NCBI RefSeq assembly: GCF_030265065.1
Contig: NC_080416.1
Coordinates: forward strand, 689,501 to 753,500
Length of the DNA stretch: 64,000 bases
Reading direction: 5' to 3'
From: Corythoichthys intestinalis
Lineage: Eukaryota > Chordata > Actinopteri > Syngnathiformes > Syngnathidae
Part shown: positions 49,901 through 60,000 of the stretch, piece by piece
How positions within the stretch are numbered: position 1 is the first letter of the stretch
How the letters are laid out: each line of letters opens with the position of its first letter
Position numbers and translations under genes: made by a program
Notes under the pieces: model-generated
The model's database searches: none
The model's input: the letters and a program-made list of their open reading frames with translations, nothing else
Told to the model about the DNA's origin: nothing

Positions 49901-52900
49901 TCAATTTTTTAAGGTCAACAGCGATCATACAGCACAGACGGACCGAGGCGAGGATTCAGGGTCACCATATCACAAGTCAACAAAAGGTTCCCGAGAAAAA
50001 ATGACAATGCTTAGTTAAACATTCAGTCTTTTGAAGGATCTCGCAGGGCGGGCCGTGAGCAGGTAGAAGGATGTGTTTGGGCGTTGTTTAGGATTATTGT
50101 CTGTTTGTGGATTAGACAGGAGGATTCGGGAGTTACTGTTGTCAGGGCAACGAGGGTTGTGGATTTTGCCACCTCAGCGGCAAAGGGGCTTTTGGAGTCT
50201 TATCAGTCGTGTTATATGTTGGATATCGGGCGTTCTCCGTTGTTCCTTGTGTTTGGGACTGGACGTCCCGCCATTTGTTCTGGACTGTCTGGGAGAACTG
50301 ATTGCAAGAGTTGGGAGTGCAGACGTGGGCTTGTAGATGTCAGCGTCAATCTTGCTCAGTCAGTTGCATGCCGCACATGTTGTGCTTCCGATATAAGAAG
50401 GGGTCATGTATCTCCTATGCCCTATATTCTGCTTGTTTTCCTTAAACTATGGTATAAGTGCTATTTATTTTGCATTGGGTGTGTTACAGTAAGACAAACA
50501 GTCAAACAGTAAATGCGAGATATTAAGTGTGTTAGAGTAATACAAATAGTCGATTGGTAAATACGAGAAAAGATCATGTTCCCTGATTGATTATATTAAG
50601 TGTGTTAGAGTAATGCAAACACTTAGTACTTTTTCTTGTAAACACTGTCTCCTTCAATTAATGAAATGATTTAATTTTAATTCCACGATCATGAGAAAAT
50701 TTTCGATGACTTTTGCCAAGTATTTTTTGTTCAAAGCTACTCATTGACTGTTAAAAATATCTCTCCATACATCTCATGACTTTTATCTTTGACCTGTTTC
50801 AGTTACCTTCAAGGCTGGAAGAAGACACTGCTCATAGTTTCCCACGACCAAAGTTTCCTGGATGACGTGTGTACTGACATCATGCATTTAGACAACCAGA
50901 AACTGTACTATTACAGAGGGAACTACTGTAAGTATTTCATACTCTACAGGGGTAGACAATAAGGAAAATTGGCCTGGCCGGGCCAGTGGCTTTTAAAGTT
51001 CACTGGCCCGATCTATCAAAACCACTGAGGTCACCAGGTCAACGCCTCAGTTATTGATCCCAATAATCAAGAAAAAAAAAAACTTGCTTGAATAATATGT
51101 CATTTTTTGAGAATAGATTTAATTAAAAGGTGCAAATAATCCGATTCCAATTCCATAATCACTCCAGTATACTGTACATGAATAAACCTACAAAATCAAC
51201 TGCACTGACCACTTACACAGATTTTAATGTCTTCTGGAAACACACACACACACACAATGAAATTCTTGGAAGCTCCTGGGGGAAGTGGGCCAGGGAGAGC
51301 CTCGTGCCTAGGCCCTCTGGAAGTCGGCTCGGTTGTCACGGCAACAATTTAGAAGTCAATGGCAATTATGGCAAACAGTTTTCAAGCTAGACGGTCATTA
51401 TTTTCTCCCATAGACTTCATAATGTATTGACGGGGCGCGGGGCCGATAAATAGGGGCAAGCCCGTCGACAGGGAGGGCAACCGGGTATGTGGTCCTGGGC
51501 CTCAGGACCATAGGGGCCCCTGAATGCCCCTTAATTTATTCTACTTTACATTCACATACTACTTTTTTATTTAAATCATTATCTGATTAAATATTATGTT
51601 CTACTCGATATATACTTAAAAACCTTAACATATTAAATATTTCAAATATTTTTTTTTTCCTTTTTTTTTTTTTTTTTGCTTAAATCCTTGAATTTTTCAT
51701 AGATATGGACGTGAAACGGTCTCGATTCTTGGTTAAAAGCAACAACAACAAAAAACATAGTTAGCGTTTATTTTATGTAAATATGTCGAAGTACGATGCT
51801 AGTCTGTTAGTGAATGTAGCTAGCGGCCGCCTTATGTAAACAGAGCTTTTGTGTTGAAAATTCTTGTGAATAAATGCTTAAATCCCTGAATTCTTTATAG
51901 ATATGGACATAAAACATGTCTCAAGTCCTGGTTAAAAGCAAAAAAATGTGCAGCTAGCGTTTATTTTACGTAAATATGTTGAAGTACAATGCTACTTTGT
52001 CAGTGAATGTAGCTAGCTGTCGCCTGATGTAAACAGAGCTTTTCCAGTGAAAATTATTGTGAATGAATGCTTAAATCCCCGAATTCTTCATAGATATGAT
52101 GTAAAAGAGTCTCGATTCTTGGTTCAAAGCACACACAAAAAACATGCAGTTAGCATTTATTTTATGTAAATATTGTGAACTATGATGCCAATGCAGTAGC
52201 AGCTAATTTCTCCCATTGATTTTTTTTCACAACAATTCAAAATACATGCATGGTAAGAAAAATATCATTACCTTGAATCCTCGAACAAATCACTCCTTAA
52301 ACAATCCTTCCTGTTTATATGCGGTACAGCTTTCGTACTTTTTCAACAGAAATCCAGAGTTCGATTGCTGCGTATGTGCATTTGTGAATAGCTCCTTTTG
52401 ATGTGGCCGGCCCCCTACTTGAATGCGAGGCGCAGTGCATGACCGATCTGAGCCGTCGATACATTATGAAGTCCGTTTCTCCGTAGTTACGCGGATGTAT
52501 TATCACGTTATGTTCATACCATAAGTTTCATACTCGTTAACTTTTCTCTAACTTGTAAGCATATGTGGGCTTCGATCTGCACACCTCACGTCTTTTGTCT
52601 CCTCGCAGCCGCGCCAATTTGAGCAGTCTCGCCACGAAGGCTGAAACTTTATTTATAATAAGATTTAGCTTTCTTTCAACTCCTCCAGTGACTTTCTCGT
52701 TCTTGAGTGTTTTTTTCCCCCGGTGCTTGGCTGGGTGCTGGGGGTTTTAGAAACATGACGTCTTGTAGTATAACGTTAGATGGGTACTGAGATACTGACA
52801 ATCAGCAGCATTAAACGGGTCGCTCGTGTTCAAGCTAGAGCGAACGAGGTGTGTTTACACACCACGGAGAGCAACGGTTGGCTGTATAGCGTAGCGTTAT

Positions 52901-55900
52901 CAAAACACGGAGCCACTGGGAATTAAGTTTTGTTTTTTGTTTTTTTTAAATCGACAAATTATTTCTACTGGCCCCACGTCCGGGCCATTCATATGGTCGA
53001 CCCCTGTGTGCTCTATCTCATATGAAATGTCACCTCATTTATTGTATGTGGAAAAAAATGTAATCTATTTTAAAGGAGCAATTTGGAAGATTTGCACTTG
53101 AATTAGATTTATTGACTCCACTCCATTCCCCATAGTGACCTTCAAAAAAATGTACGTCCAGAAACAAAAAGAGCTCCAGAAACAGTACGACAAGCAGGAG
53201 AAGAAACTAAGGGACCTGAAAGCTGGTGGCAAGTCCACCAAACAGGCTGTGAGTTTGGGTTACACAACTTTTTGGTTGGGCTCAGTGAACTGGAACTGAA
53301 ATGTTGCCTGCATTTCCTCAGGAGAAGCAGACTAAAGAAGCGCTGACCAGGAAACAACAGAAAGGCAAGAAGAAAGGAGGTCAGGAGGAGGAGAGCCAGG
53401 AAAGCACAGAGCTGCTGAAGAGACCCAAAGAGTACACCGTCAAGTTCACCTTTCCAAACCCTCCACCTCTTTCGCCGCCTATTCTGGGACTGCACAGTGA
53501 GATAATCTGCCTTAGTACAGCTCTTATCGTATACCAAGTGTATTGCATTTGCCTTTTTGCTTCTGTTTTTTCTAGGTGTGGATTTCTCCTACGAGGGTCA
53601 GAAGCCACTCTTCAAGAATGTGGACTTTGGAATTGACATGGATTCCAGAAGTAAGATTGCAAAAGTCAAATGTTACAGATGGGATGTGTTTTCCACGTAG
53701 ATATAAAAATAGTTCTTTTTTCAGACTGTCGCTAATGGTTTCTATAGACACTTTCTTCGGCGCGCCGCACAGCCCGAACCATTTGACCGATCGGCAACGT
53801 TCAAATATCGAAACGACCGGAATTTTCAATCGACACAGAGATTTTTTTCGAACCACCCCGAAAATTTTTCCCTTCGCTCGTAAACGCTGATTTTTTAGGG
53901 GAAAAAAGAACACATTTTCAAAATGTATCTAGTCCTACAATTTTTGACCAAATCACATAATTTGGACATCAAAATTTACAGTTGCCCGGAAATTTGCCAG
54001 AAACTTTCCCATTCATTTTTAATGGGGTGCAAATTTCAAATTTCCCATTCACTTCCAATGGAATTTACATTGCATTGATGCCATTGACGGCCACGTATGT
54101 CGAATCTGTTGATGCCAATGTAGTTGCATTCCATTGACGCATATGTAAGTCGATGCCATTGACGGCCATGGACGTCAGAATTTCCCATTATACCATTGAC
54201 GCCCATGTTTGTTGATTCTATTGATGCCAGTGTACTTGGATTCCATTGACGGCCATGGACGTCCAAATTTCACATTCATTTTCGATGGCAAAAAAAAAAA
54301 AAAAGCCCCAAATAAACAGGAAATGACCAGATATCAATAGGACATGTCCCCAAATGACCTAATATGACCTGGACACGTCCTCCAAATGTCCCCAAATGAC
54401 CTTATATGACTAGGACACAACCCCCAGATGTCCCCAAATGACCTGATATGCCCAGGACACGCCCCCCGAAATGACCTGATATGACCAGGACACGCCCCCG
54501 GAAATGTCCCCAAATGACCTGATATGACCAGGACACGCCCCCCAAATGACCTGATATGACCAGGACACGCCCCCGAAATGTCCCCAAATGACCTGGACAT
54601 GTCCCCAAATGACCTGATATGACCAGGACACGCCCCCCAAATGTCCCCAAATGACCTGATATGACCAGGACACGCCCCCCCAAAATGTCCCCAAATGACC
54701 TGGACATGTCCCGGAAATGTCCCCAAATGACCTGATATGACCAGGACACGCCCCCCCCCACCCCAAATCGTCCCCAAATGACCTGGATATGACCCCGAAA
54801 TGTCCCCAAATTGACAGGAAGTGACCTGAATTTGTCCCCGAAATGTCCCTAAACCAACCTGAGCGGGGCTAAGATCTGTATCTCCTCACAGCAAAAACCA
54901 AGATTAATTTCTTCACAAATTGCAGTTTCTAGTTAAAAATTTAGGGTTGTTGAGCTCATAAACTTTCTTCTCTAATGACTGAAGTACTGTATTTCAAGAC
55001 TGAAAAGTCACGTGGCAAGCTTGATCACACTTTATTGCATTTTGACATTAACTTCTCAATTTATTTTCCCTTCCCTCTAGTTTGTATAGTTGGCCCAAAC
55101 GGTGTTGGAAAGAGTACATTGCTGTTGCTGCTTATTGGGAAACTAAATCCAGTAAGTATGTCCATTTTAAGTTTCATTAGATAATAAGTGAAGTGTCAAT
55201 AATGAGTGGAACTTGTGTTTTTCAGACCAGGGGTGAGATGAGGAAAAATCATCGCCTGGTGAGTCATGAGGACACACAGCATTTCGGGTCTTTGTTTTGC
55301 GTTTTAACAGTATTGGTGTGTGTGTGCGCTACAGAAAATTGGCTTCTTCAACCAGCAGTACGCCGATCAGTTAAATATGGAGGAGAACCCCACCGAGTAT
55401 TTGATGAGGAACTTTAACCTCCCCTACCAAGATGGCAGGAAGTGCCTGGGACGGTTTGGCTTGGAGAGCCACGCGCACACTATTCAGATTTCCAAACTGT
55501 CCGGTATGACATTGTTTGCTCTTTACATTGAAAGATAAACCCTTAAATTTGTCTCATATTGATAATATGAGCATAATTTGTTGTTTTCCAATAGGTGGTC
55601 AAAAAGCTAGGGTTGTGTTTGCGGAGCTCTCCTGCCGCCAGCCGGACGTACTGATTTTGGTAAGATCGCGTCATTTTGGACTTTTTGACAAAATTAGGCG
55701 GTTTCGGAACTCGACGCACACACAAGTGGCTGCGTAACACCAATGCATGCAACTGAGACACCTTTTGAAATCTTGTCATTCTACTAAGGCTGCAGCTATC
55801 GGTTATTTTAGTAGTCGATTATCAACTACTTAGTTCTAATAACCAAGTAATCAGATTAGGAACATTTAATGTGTTGCACAATACATTTTAGGAGATTTAA

Positions 55901-56764
55901 AACAAAGGTTTGCCAAAATTGTATTCGAATTTAATGCTCTATTGACAGTACAGTGTTTCTTCAAACTATGCAGAATTGCCCTTTCATTTGAAAATATAAT
56001 ACCTGAGCTTAGCTTCAAACGGCATAAAAAAGATACATGAGGATCCAAGTACAACAAAACAAAAATTGGCTAACTTGCATAGAAAAAGTCCGCTAGCTTA
56101 AATGCTATAAAACGCTAACGTCATTTTACAATGCTTTAAACAACACATTCCCACCCAAAAATGGCTAAACATATCTATTAACTAAAGATATTAGCTCAAA
56201 CACAAACACAAACATAGGTCTGAACGGGAAGCAGCAATGTTAAATGATTGTCATATTCACTGTTGCCACTAGAGGGCAGAGTATCCACCCAGGGCAATAA
56301 ACTCATTACAACACCACTCTAAACAGCTAAATTTGATTCGAAGCCAATTTCTAATCGAAGTACTCAAGTTAATCGATTAATCGTTGCAGCACTACATGCT
56401 ACCACCCAAAATGTGTTCACCAATCTGCTCTTTCAGGACGAACCCACTAACAATCTGGATATTGAGTCCATTGATGCATTATCGGAGGCCATCAATGAAT
56501 ATAAAGGCGGTATGTGGAATTCTTCACTTTCATATTACGGAAAAGCGACTTAAGCAAAACTAACTACATCTTCATGCGTTGTCGTCGTTCCGTCCAGCTG
56601 TGATCATAGTGAGTCACGATGCCCGTCTCATCACCGAAACTCAGTGCCAGCTGTGGGTGGTGGAGGATTGCTCGGTCAATCACATCGACGGAGACTTCGA
56701 CGACTACAAGCGGGAAGTTCTGGAGTCCCTCGGAGAGACCGTGGTCAATAAGGTTAACCCGTGA
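37980..56764 (+). CDS. abcf1: ABCF1, ATP-binding cassette subfamily F member 1, 800 aa
   Basis: Twenty-five exons join in phase: 37980-38040, 40874-40920, 41012-41083, 41271-41397, 41468-41502, 41575-41664, 43952-43999, 44308-44382, 44449-44547, 48256-48378, 48451-48551, 48628-48713, 48789-48928, 49045-49193, 49258-49341, 50803-50927, 53136-53248, 53322-53496, 53576-53650, 55081-55151, 55226-55258, 55335-55503, 55595-55659, 56437-56509, 56598-56764. ABCF1 is a soluble twin-ATPase that binds eIF2 and ribosomes and aids translation initiation; it has no membrane domain. The N-terminal region is Lys/Glu-rich. Module 1 has GPNGKGKTT, signature FSGGW and [12 protein letters not shown]; module 2 has [14 protein letters not shown] and [11 protein letters not shown]. 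The linker is Lys/Gln/Glu-rich. Length fits the human protein (807 or 845 aa). Polyadenylation signal AATAAA at 56925. Large introns hold transposons; small ones are plain. Confidence 0.97.
38720..40412 (-). mobile_element. THAP/SAP repeat, copy 2 (in abcf1 intron 1)
   Basis: The inverted ends are AATGGCGTACCGCAAGCA and, at the right, the inverse of CAATGGCGTACCACACG. On the plus strand 38810-39007 encodes a short SAP-like segment ending [17 protein letters not shown], resembling the SAP motif of fish YqaJ/SWIM-type transposon proteins. On the minus strand 40250-40030 is a decayed THAP-like part matching copy 1. A hAT (39382-40008) interrupts it. Both frames point inward, as in copy 1. It is non-autonomous as it stands. 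Confidence 0.55.
39382..40008 (-). mobile_element. hAT family B copy nested in THAP/SAP copy 2
   Basis: Inverted copy: TAGAGCTGTCAAAATTATCG at the left and AATCGTTTGACACCCCTA at the right. Flanks TTAAAAGT (39374-39381) and TTAAAAAT (40009-40016) are an 8-bp duplication with one mismatch. Confidence 0.85.
41746..43577 (+). mobile_element. Tc1-like transposon converted to a fold-back (abcf1 intron 6)
   Basis: The ends CAGTGCTGGCCAAAAGTATT and its inverse are flanked by TA. The plus strand carries transposase parts: KAQALPQ-type region with [19 protein letters not shown] (about 42410-42475) and a [14 protein letters not shown] block (from 42562), the second catalytic region. Frame breaks separate them, so it is inactive. 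Unlike the copy at 4215-5322, its 3' end (43146-43577) is an inverted duplicate of the 5' end including the first codons of the transposase, giving arms of over 400 bases. Confidence 0.85.
44808..45717 (+). mobile_element. GGCGGAAAACAC-type element, second copy (abcf1 intron 9)
   Basis: The ends ATATGGCGGAAAACACTCAG and the inverse of CATATGGTGGAAAACAC. It matches the body of the copy at 15600-17435 but lacks the Tigger-like insertion, so it serves as the empty-site form. Non-coding. The text just beyond (45740-45785: GTGCGACTTATAGTCCAAAA) is another repeat end, and about 45790-45880 is a fragment like the element at 47111. Confidence 0.65.
45895..46504 (+). mobile_element. hAT family D copy carrying a perfect hairpin
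   Basis: The ends are TAGGAGTGGGAACCTC and TTTTGTCACACCCCTA; flanks TCTTTTAC and TCTAGTAC agree at 6 of 8 positions. The element is old by its flanks, but holds a perfect inverted repeat at 46211-46258/46305-46352. Confidence 0.8.
46211..46352. repeat. Perfect 48-bp inverted repeat (hairpin)
   Basis: 46211-46258 and 46305-46352 are exact reverse complements (48 of 48), for instance CACTGGAACAGCACCAAAC against GTTTGGTGCTGTTCCAGTG. The 46-base loop contains most of a direct repeat, AAGAATCTGCA then (A/T)TGGACAAGG. A transcript would form a long hairpin. Confidence 0.9.
46670..48200 (+). mobile_element. hAT family B copy with nested hAT (abcf1 intron 9)
   Basis: It starts TAGAGCTGTCAAACGATT and ends TTTTGAGAGCCCTA. 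Flanks CTAACAAC (46662-46669) and CCAACAAC (48201-48208) are an 8-bp duplication with one mismatch. It ends only 55 bases before abcf1 exon 10. Confidence 0.85.
47111..48021 (+). mobile_element. hAT-like element nested in family B copy
   Basis: The ends TAGAGGTGTGCAAAATTTCC and GCCCAAAGATTCCCAGCTCTA-type text are flanked by the perfect 8-bp duplication GTACTAAC (47103-47110 and 48022-48029). No transposase seen. Confidence 0.85.
49714..50656 (-). mobile_element. Solo LTR (fossil), abcf1 intron 15
   Basis: Read on the minus strand it starts TGAAGGAGACAG and ends CCTTCA, with 4-bp flanks ATTA and ATTG, a near match. It is the same family as the LTR at 57381-58225, in opposite orientation. Only the LTR is recognised; no internal genes. 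The 4-bp duplication and TG/CA ends suggest a retrovirus-like source. Family not named; divergence from its partner suggests it is not recent. Confidence 0.6.
50947..53006 (+). mobile_element. hAT-like element with inserted 190-bp-unit repeat (abcf1 intron 16)
   Basis: The ends CAGGGGTAGACAATAAGG and the inverse of CAGGGGTCGACCATATGA define it. Flanks ATACTCTA and TGTGCTCT match only loosely. A GGCCTGGCCGGGCCAGTGG palindromic stretch follows the left end. The 51395-52500 part is a separate repeat inserted in it. No transposase. Confidence 0.65.
51395..52560 (-). repeat. Dispersed repeat with three about 190-bp units, inverted copy
   Basis: Three units (about 51680-51870, 51871-52055 and 52056-52200) share AAATCC.TGAATT.TTCATAG, ACGTGAAACGGTCTCGATTC-like text and GTAAATAT.T..GAAGTA. 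The exon-like text [10 protein letters not shown] is present on the minus strand near 52320-52350. It matches 6630-7830 in inverse orientation. Confidence 0.6.
53730..54290. repeat. Degenerate CCATTGACG-rich repeat
   Basis: About 54055-54270 repeats imperfect words such as GATGCCATTGACGGCCA and ATTCCATTGACG. No coding frame fits the neighbouring abcf1 exons. It leads directly into the minisatellite. Confidence 0.5.
54340..54860 (+). repeat. Minisatellite in abcf1 intron 19
   Basis: Irregular units of about 30-45 bases combine AAATGTCCCCAAATGACCTG, ATATGACCAGGACACGCCCC and shorter versions, in over ten copies. The 16-bp word TGACCTGATATGACCA recurs exactly at 54472, 54515, 54547, 54610, 54652 and 54728. 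Long open frames here are an effect of the repeat, not genes. Confidence 0.95.
55785..56394 (-). mobile_element. hAT family A copy in abcf1 intron 23
   Basis: Inverted copy from TAAGGCTGCAGCTATCGG to TTAATCGTTGCAGCACTA. Flanks CATTCTAC (55777-55784) and CATGCTAC (56395-56402) are an 8-bp duplication with one mismatch. It ends 42 bases from abcf1 exon 24. Confidence 0.85.
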
Positions 56765-56924
56765 TCGCAACACGGTGCCACGCTTTCCGCTCCGGGGTGC
56801 CTTCATAATCCCTCTGGACTTATCACGCATCATGACCAGATAATGGTGTAAACCTTGCAATCCAGTGCTTATAAATATAGTTGAGAAAATGCTTCAAATC
56901 ATGGTATGTCAGTTAAGATAACAA

Positions 56925-56953
56925 AATAAATCACTTTTTCCACTTGTTTTATT
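56925..56953. terminator. Facing polyadenylation signals of abcf1 and mrps18b
   Basis: Plus-strand AATAAA at 56925-56930 serves abcf1. Minus-strand AATAAA (complement of TTTATT at 56948-56953) serves mrps18b. Cleavage about 15-25 bases past each signal would make the two mRNA 3' ends overlap slightly. Confidence 0.7.
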
Positions 56954-57003
56954 TATCTCCATAATACAATGCCAATTTAACTGTTGTAAAAATAATGGCG
57001 TCA

Positions 57004-60000
57004 TTATAAACCTGGCTTCAGATAAGCCTTATAAGTCTTCCTGACTTTTGCCACTTCGTTTTCATCAGGAGTTATTTCTCCATACCAATGATACCAGTTA
57101 TCGCCAGATTCTAAAGAAGGAGCAGGCGGCGTCAAACCCACGGCGTCGTGGCGATTGGAGTAATCTTCGCCCGTAAAGTCCACGTGGGGAATCTGAGAGG
57201 GAAGGAAGCCTGAAAAGACAAAAGTGCATTTTCCTTGAGCTGAAATTCTTTGAAACCTTGCAAAATCCACTGCCATTTAACAGTCACACGTAAAATTTTC
57301 TGCATTCTTTGATAAATTTGTATTTAAGTTGAAGATATATTAGATTACCAACCCGTGGCTCTGTTGAAAAAAAAAAGTACTGAGGGAAATGGTACCTTTT
57401 CTCGTAGGCACCGTCTGTTTGCATTACTCTAACAATATAATTAATCAGGGAATAGTATTTCTCGTATTTACTGTATTACTCTAACACACCCAATATAAAA
57501 TAAATAGCACTTACACCATAGTTTAAGGAAAACAAGCAGAATATAGGGAATAAAAGATACATGACGACGCCTTGTCACGGAAGCCCAAAGTGTGCGTCAT
57601 GAGCAAGATTGATGCACCAGCTCTTGCAATCAGTTCTCCCGGACAGTCCAGAACAAATGGCGGGACGTTCTGTCCCAACACAAGGGGCACCGGAGAACGC
57701 CCAATATCCACTGGATAACACGACTGACAAGACTCCAACAGACCCTTTGATGCTGAGGTGGCAAAATCCACAACCCTCGTTGCCCGGACAACAGTAACTC
57801 CCGAATCCTCCTGTCCAATCCACAAACAGACTATAATCCCAAACACACCCTTCTTCCTGCCCAGAGAGAGCCTTCAAAAGACTGATGTTTAAGCGTTGTC
57901 ATTTTTCTCGGGAACCTTTATTTGACTTCTGAAATGGTAACCTTGGAACGAGCTTGCCTCCCCGCCTGAGTGTTTGTTTCGCCTTGCCGTTTTGATTGCC
58001 GTCGACCTGAATAAACTGTCAACTTTTCATCGGTGAGCCTTCTTTAAACCTTTCAAAATGGAGTCAGTACAAAGGGTTAAGACTAAGGTGAACGCACGGA
58101 GTTTGGCACTTCTGGCCGCATTGCCAGGATCCCACCTGCCCTGGTTGTTGGAGCTGCGCCAGCGCGGGTCTGGCGGTTCAGCAGGCGTGATTTCGGCGGT
58201 CTGGCTGGAAGGTCAGATTCCTTCAGTACTTAAAACATTGTGGCACTTAAAAAATTTAACTTTCCTTTCGGAAGTAGGACAAGTCAGGCTCACTTTGTTA
58301 ACGCAACTATGTAAAGTCACAATGACACCGTTTGATGCCAAATTACATTTGACGTACCATGATCTCGTGCTGCGTTGATTGCTTCACTCAGTTTCTTTTG
58401 CTTTTTCATACACACACCTATGGAAAAAAAAAAAAAATCCAAACAGTGACTCAACTGGTATCCTCTTTCATAAAGCTGCACGAATGACACCTTATGGCTT
58501 ACCAGTTCGAGTGGGGTCATACACCATACCAGTATGGGGGCTGATAAATTGTTGCAATAGCTTCACATTCTGCAGGGAAAAAACAATCGGCTGTAAATGC
58601 AATGAAACACACGGGCATGTCTAAAGTCCAATTGATTGGTGTCTGTCAACTCTAAATTTAGGAGCTTAAAATTCTAACACAAATTTGTTCGGGAAACGTT
58701 GAAGTCTTGATCGTTGACCGTACAATATATTTGCAATTACAAGTATTAAGCAGGGGTTAATTTGTGCCGGATCCTGTCGGAACAAGATCCGCCACCTCTT
58801 GAATTTGGCCACCCTGTGTTCTGGGACTTATATGGGCAGATCCGGCACCTCTCGTGTATGGAAATAAGAATATTATAAAAACGTTTTTTAGAAATGTATA
58901 AAATAATATACATAAATTCATTTACAAAACAAATCCCAAGAACTGCAAGTTGTTTTTAAAAATTCGTCATTTGGAAGAGTCGCAGATTTGTTGATGCACT
59001 GAAAACTTGGGACCAAAAACTCACGCCCCTGACAAAATTAAAAACTTGGGAAATTTTCAGCATCTGGGGAGCAAGCAGCCAGGATCAAACGGTATTTCAA
59101 CATGCCAAAAAGGCAGTTGCATTTACTGTCTTTTTTCAAAAAGAAGGAAGATTGTTCAAAAGCAGTCAGAAAAGCATGCTAATGGGCAGGACCGGGTGCA
59201 GCAGGAGGCTAGCGCTGTGGCAGCGAGCCAGGTTCATGGACAGCAGGCTGCTACCGTGGCAGCAGCTGGTCAGGTTCAGCGCCACCCGGAGTGGGGGCCA
59301 GCTACAGCGCCAGCAGTCAGCCAGGTGGACCAGCAACAGGCCAGTACCCTTATGGGAAATTCGGGTTTGGGCTGCACAATGTTTAAGGTGGTGGGAACTT
59401 TGGAGCCAGAGAAGACGGGTTCGATGAAACTCGCAAATGAACGAGTTTGTTATTTATTGTAATCTCTGATTTTTTTTTTTTTTAAAGTTTTGTAAGTTAG
59501 ACCTGTAAAGAAATGAATTTCTGACTGTATACTGTCCCACCTGTGGCTATGTCGGCAATTGCCCATACTGTGCAGAGTATAGCCTAAGTAATTGTAAATT
59601 GTTGTGATAACATTCATATCATGGATATTATCTGAAATGGAGGCTTGTACGTCCCACAGCGTGGCAAGTGGGCATTTGCGTGTTGTTTTCACCACCATTT
59701 TCGGCGTATGTTCCGGGACCTGTGCCCGTCTAGTCATCCCTGCACTGTCATATGTACTTTGCGTTCCAGCACCTTATGATTTACAAATTAAGCACTGGTA
59801 TTATGTCTACTTACCTGATGATGAATGATAATGTTGGAATCTCGACATATTGGACATGGGTTTCCACATATCTTGTCTCCTCTCTACAAAAAAAACGACA
59901 TTTTTAAAGACAGACATTTCGGCTGTACGTGGACACCTTTACGAAGGACATCGAAAACACTTTACGATGCAGGTCTTGCGAGTCTTCTGGGGCGGAATGC

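Noticed and set aside
51241-51256. (CA)n run as a possible recombination or Z-DNA site
   Set aside because: Only about eight dinucleotides; ordinary microsatellite.
54334-54809. Long minus-strand open frames with repeating GHIRSFGD-type text
   Set aside because: They appear in all three frames because the minisatellite unit lacks stops; no start, splice or homology support.
58058-58378. Plus-strand frame [15 protein letters not shown]... looking like a small gene
   Set aside because: Most of it lies inside the solo LTR and then runs into an mrps18b exon on the other strand, so it is chance.
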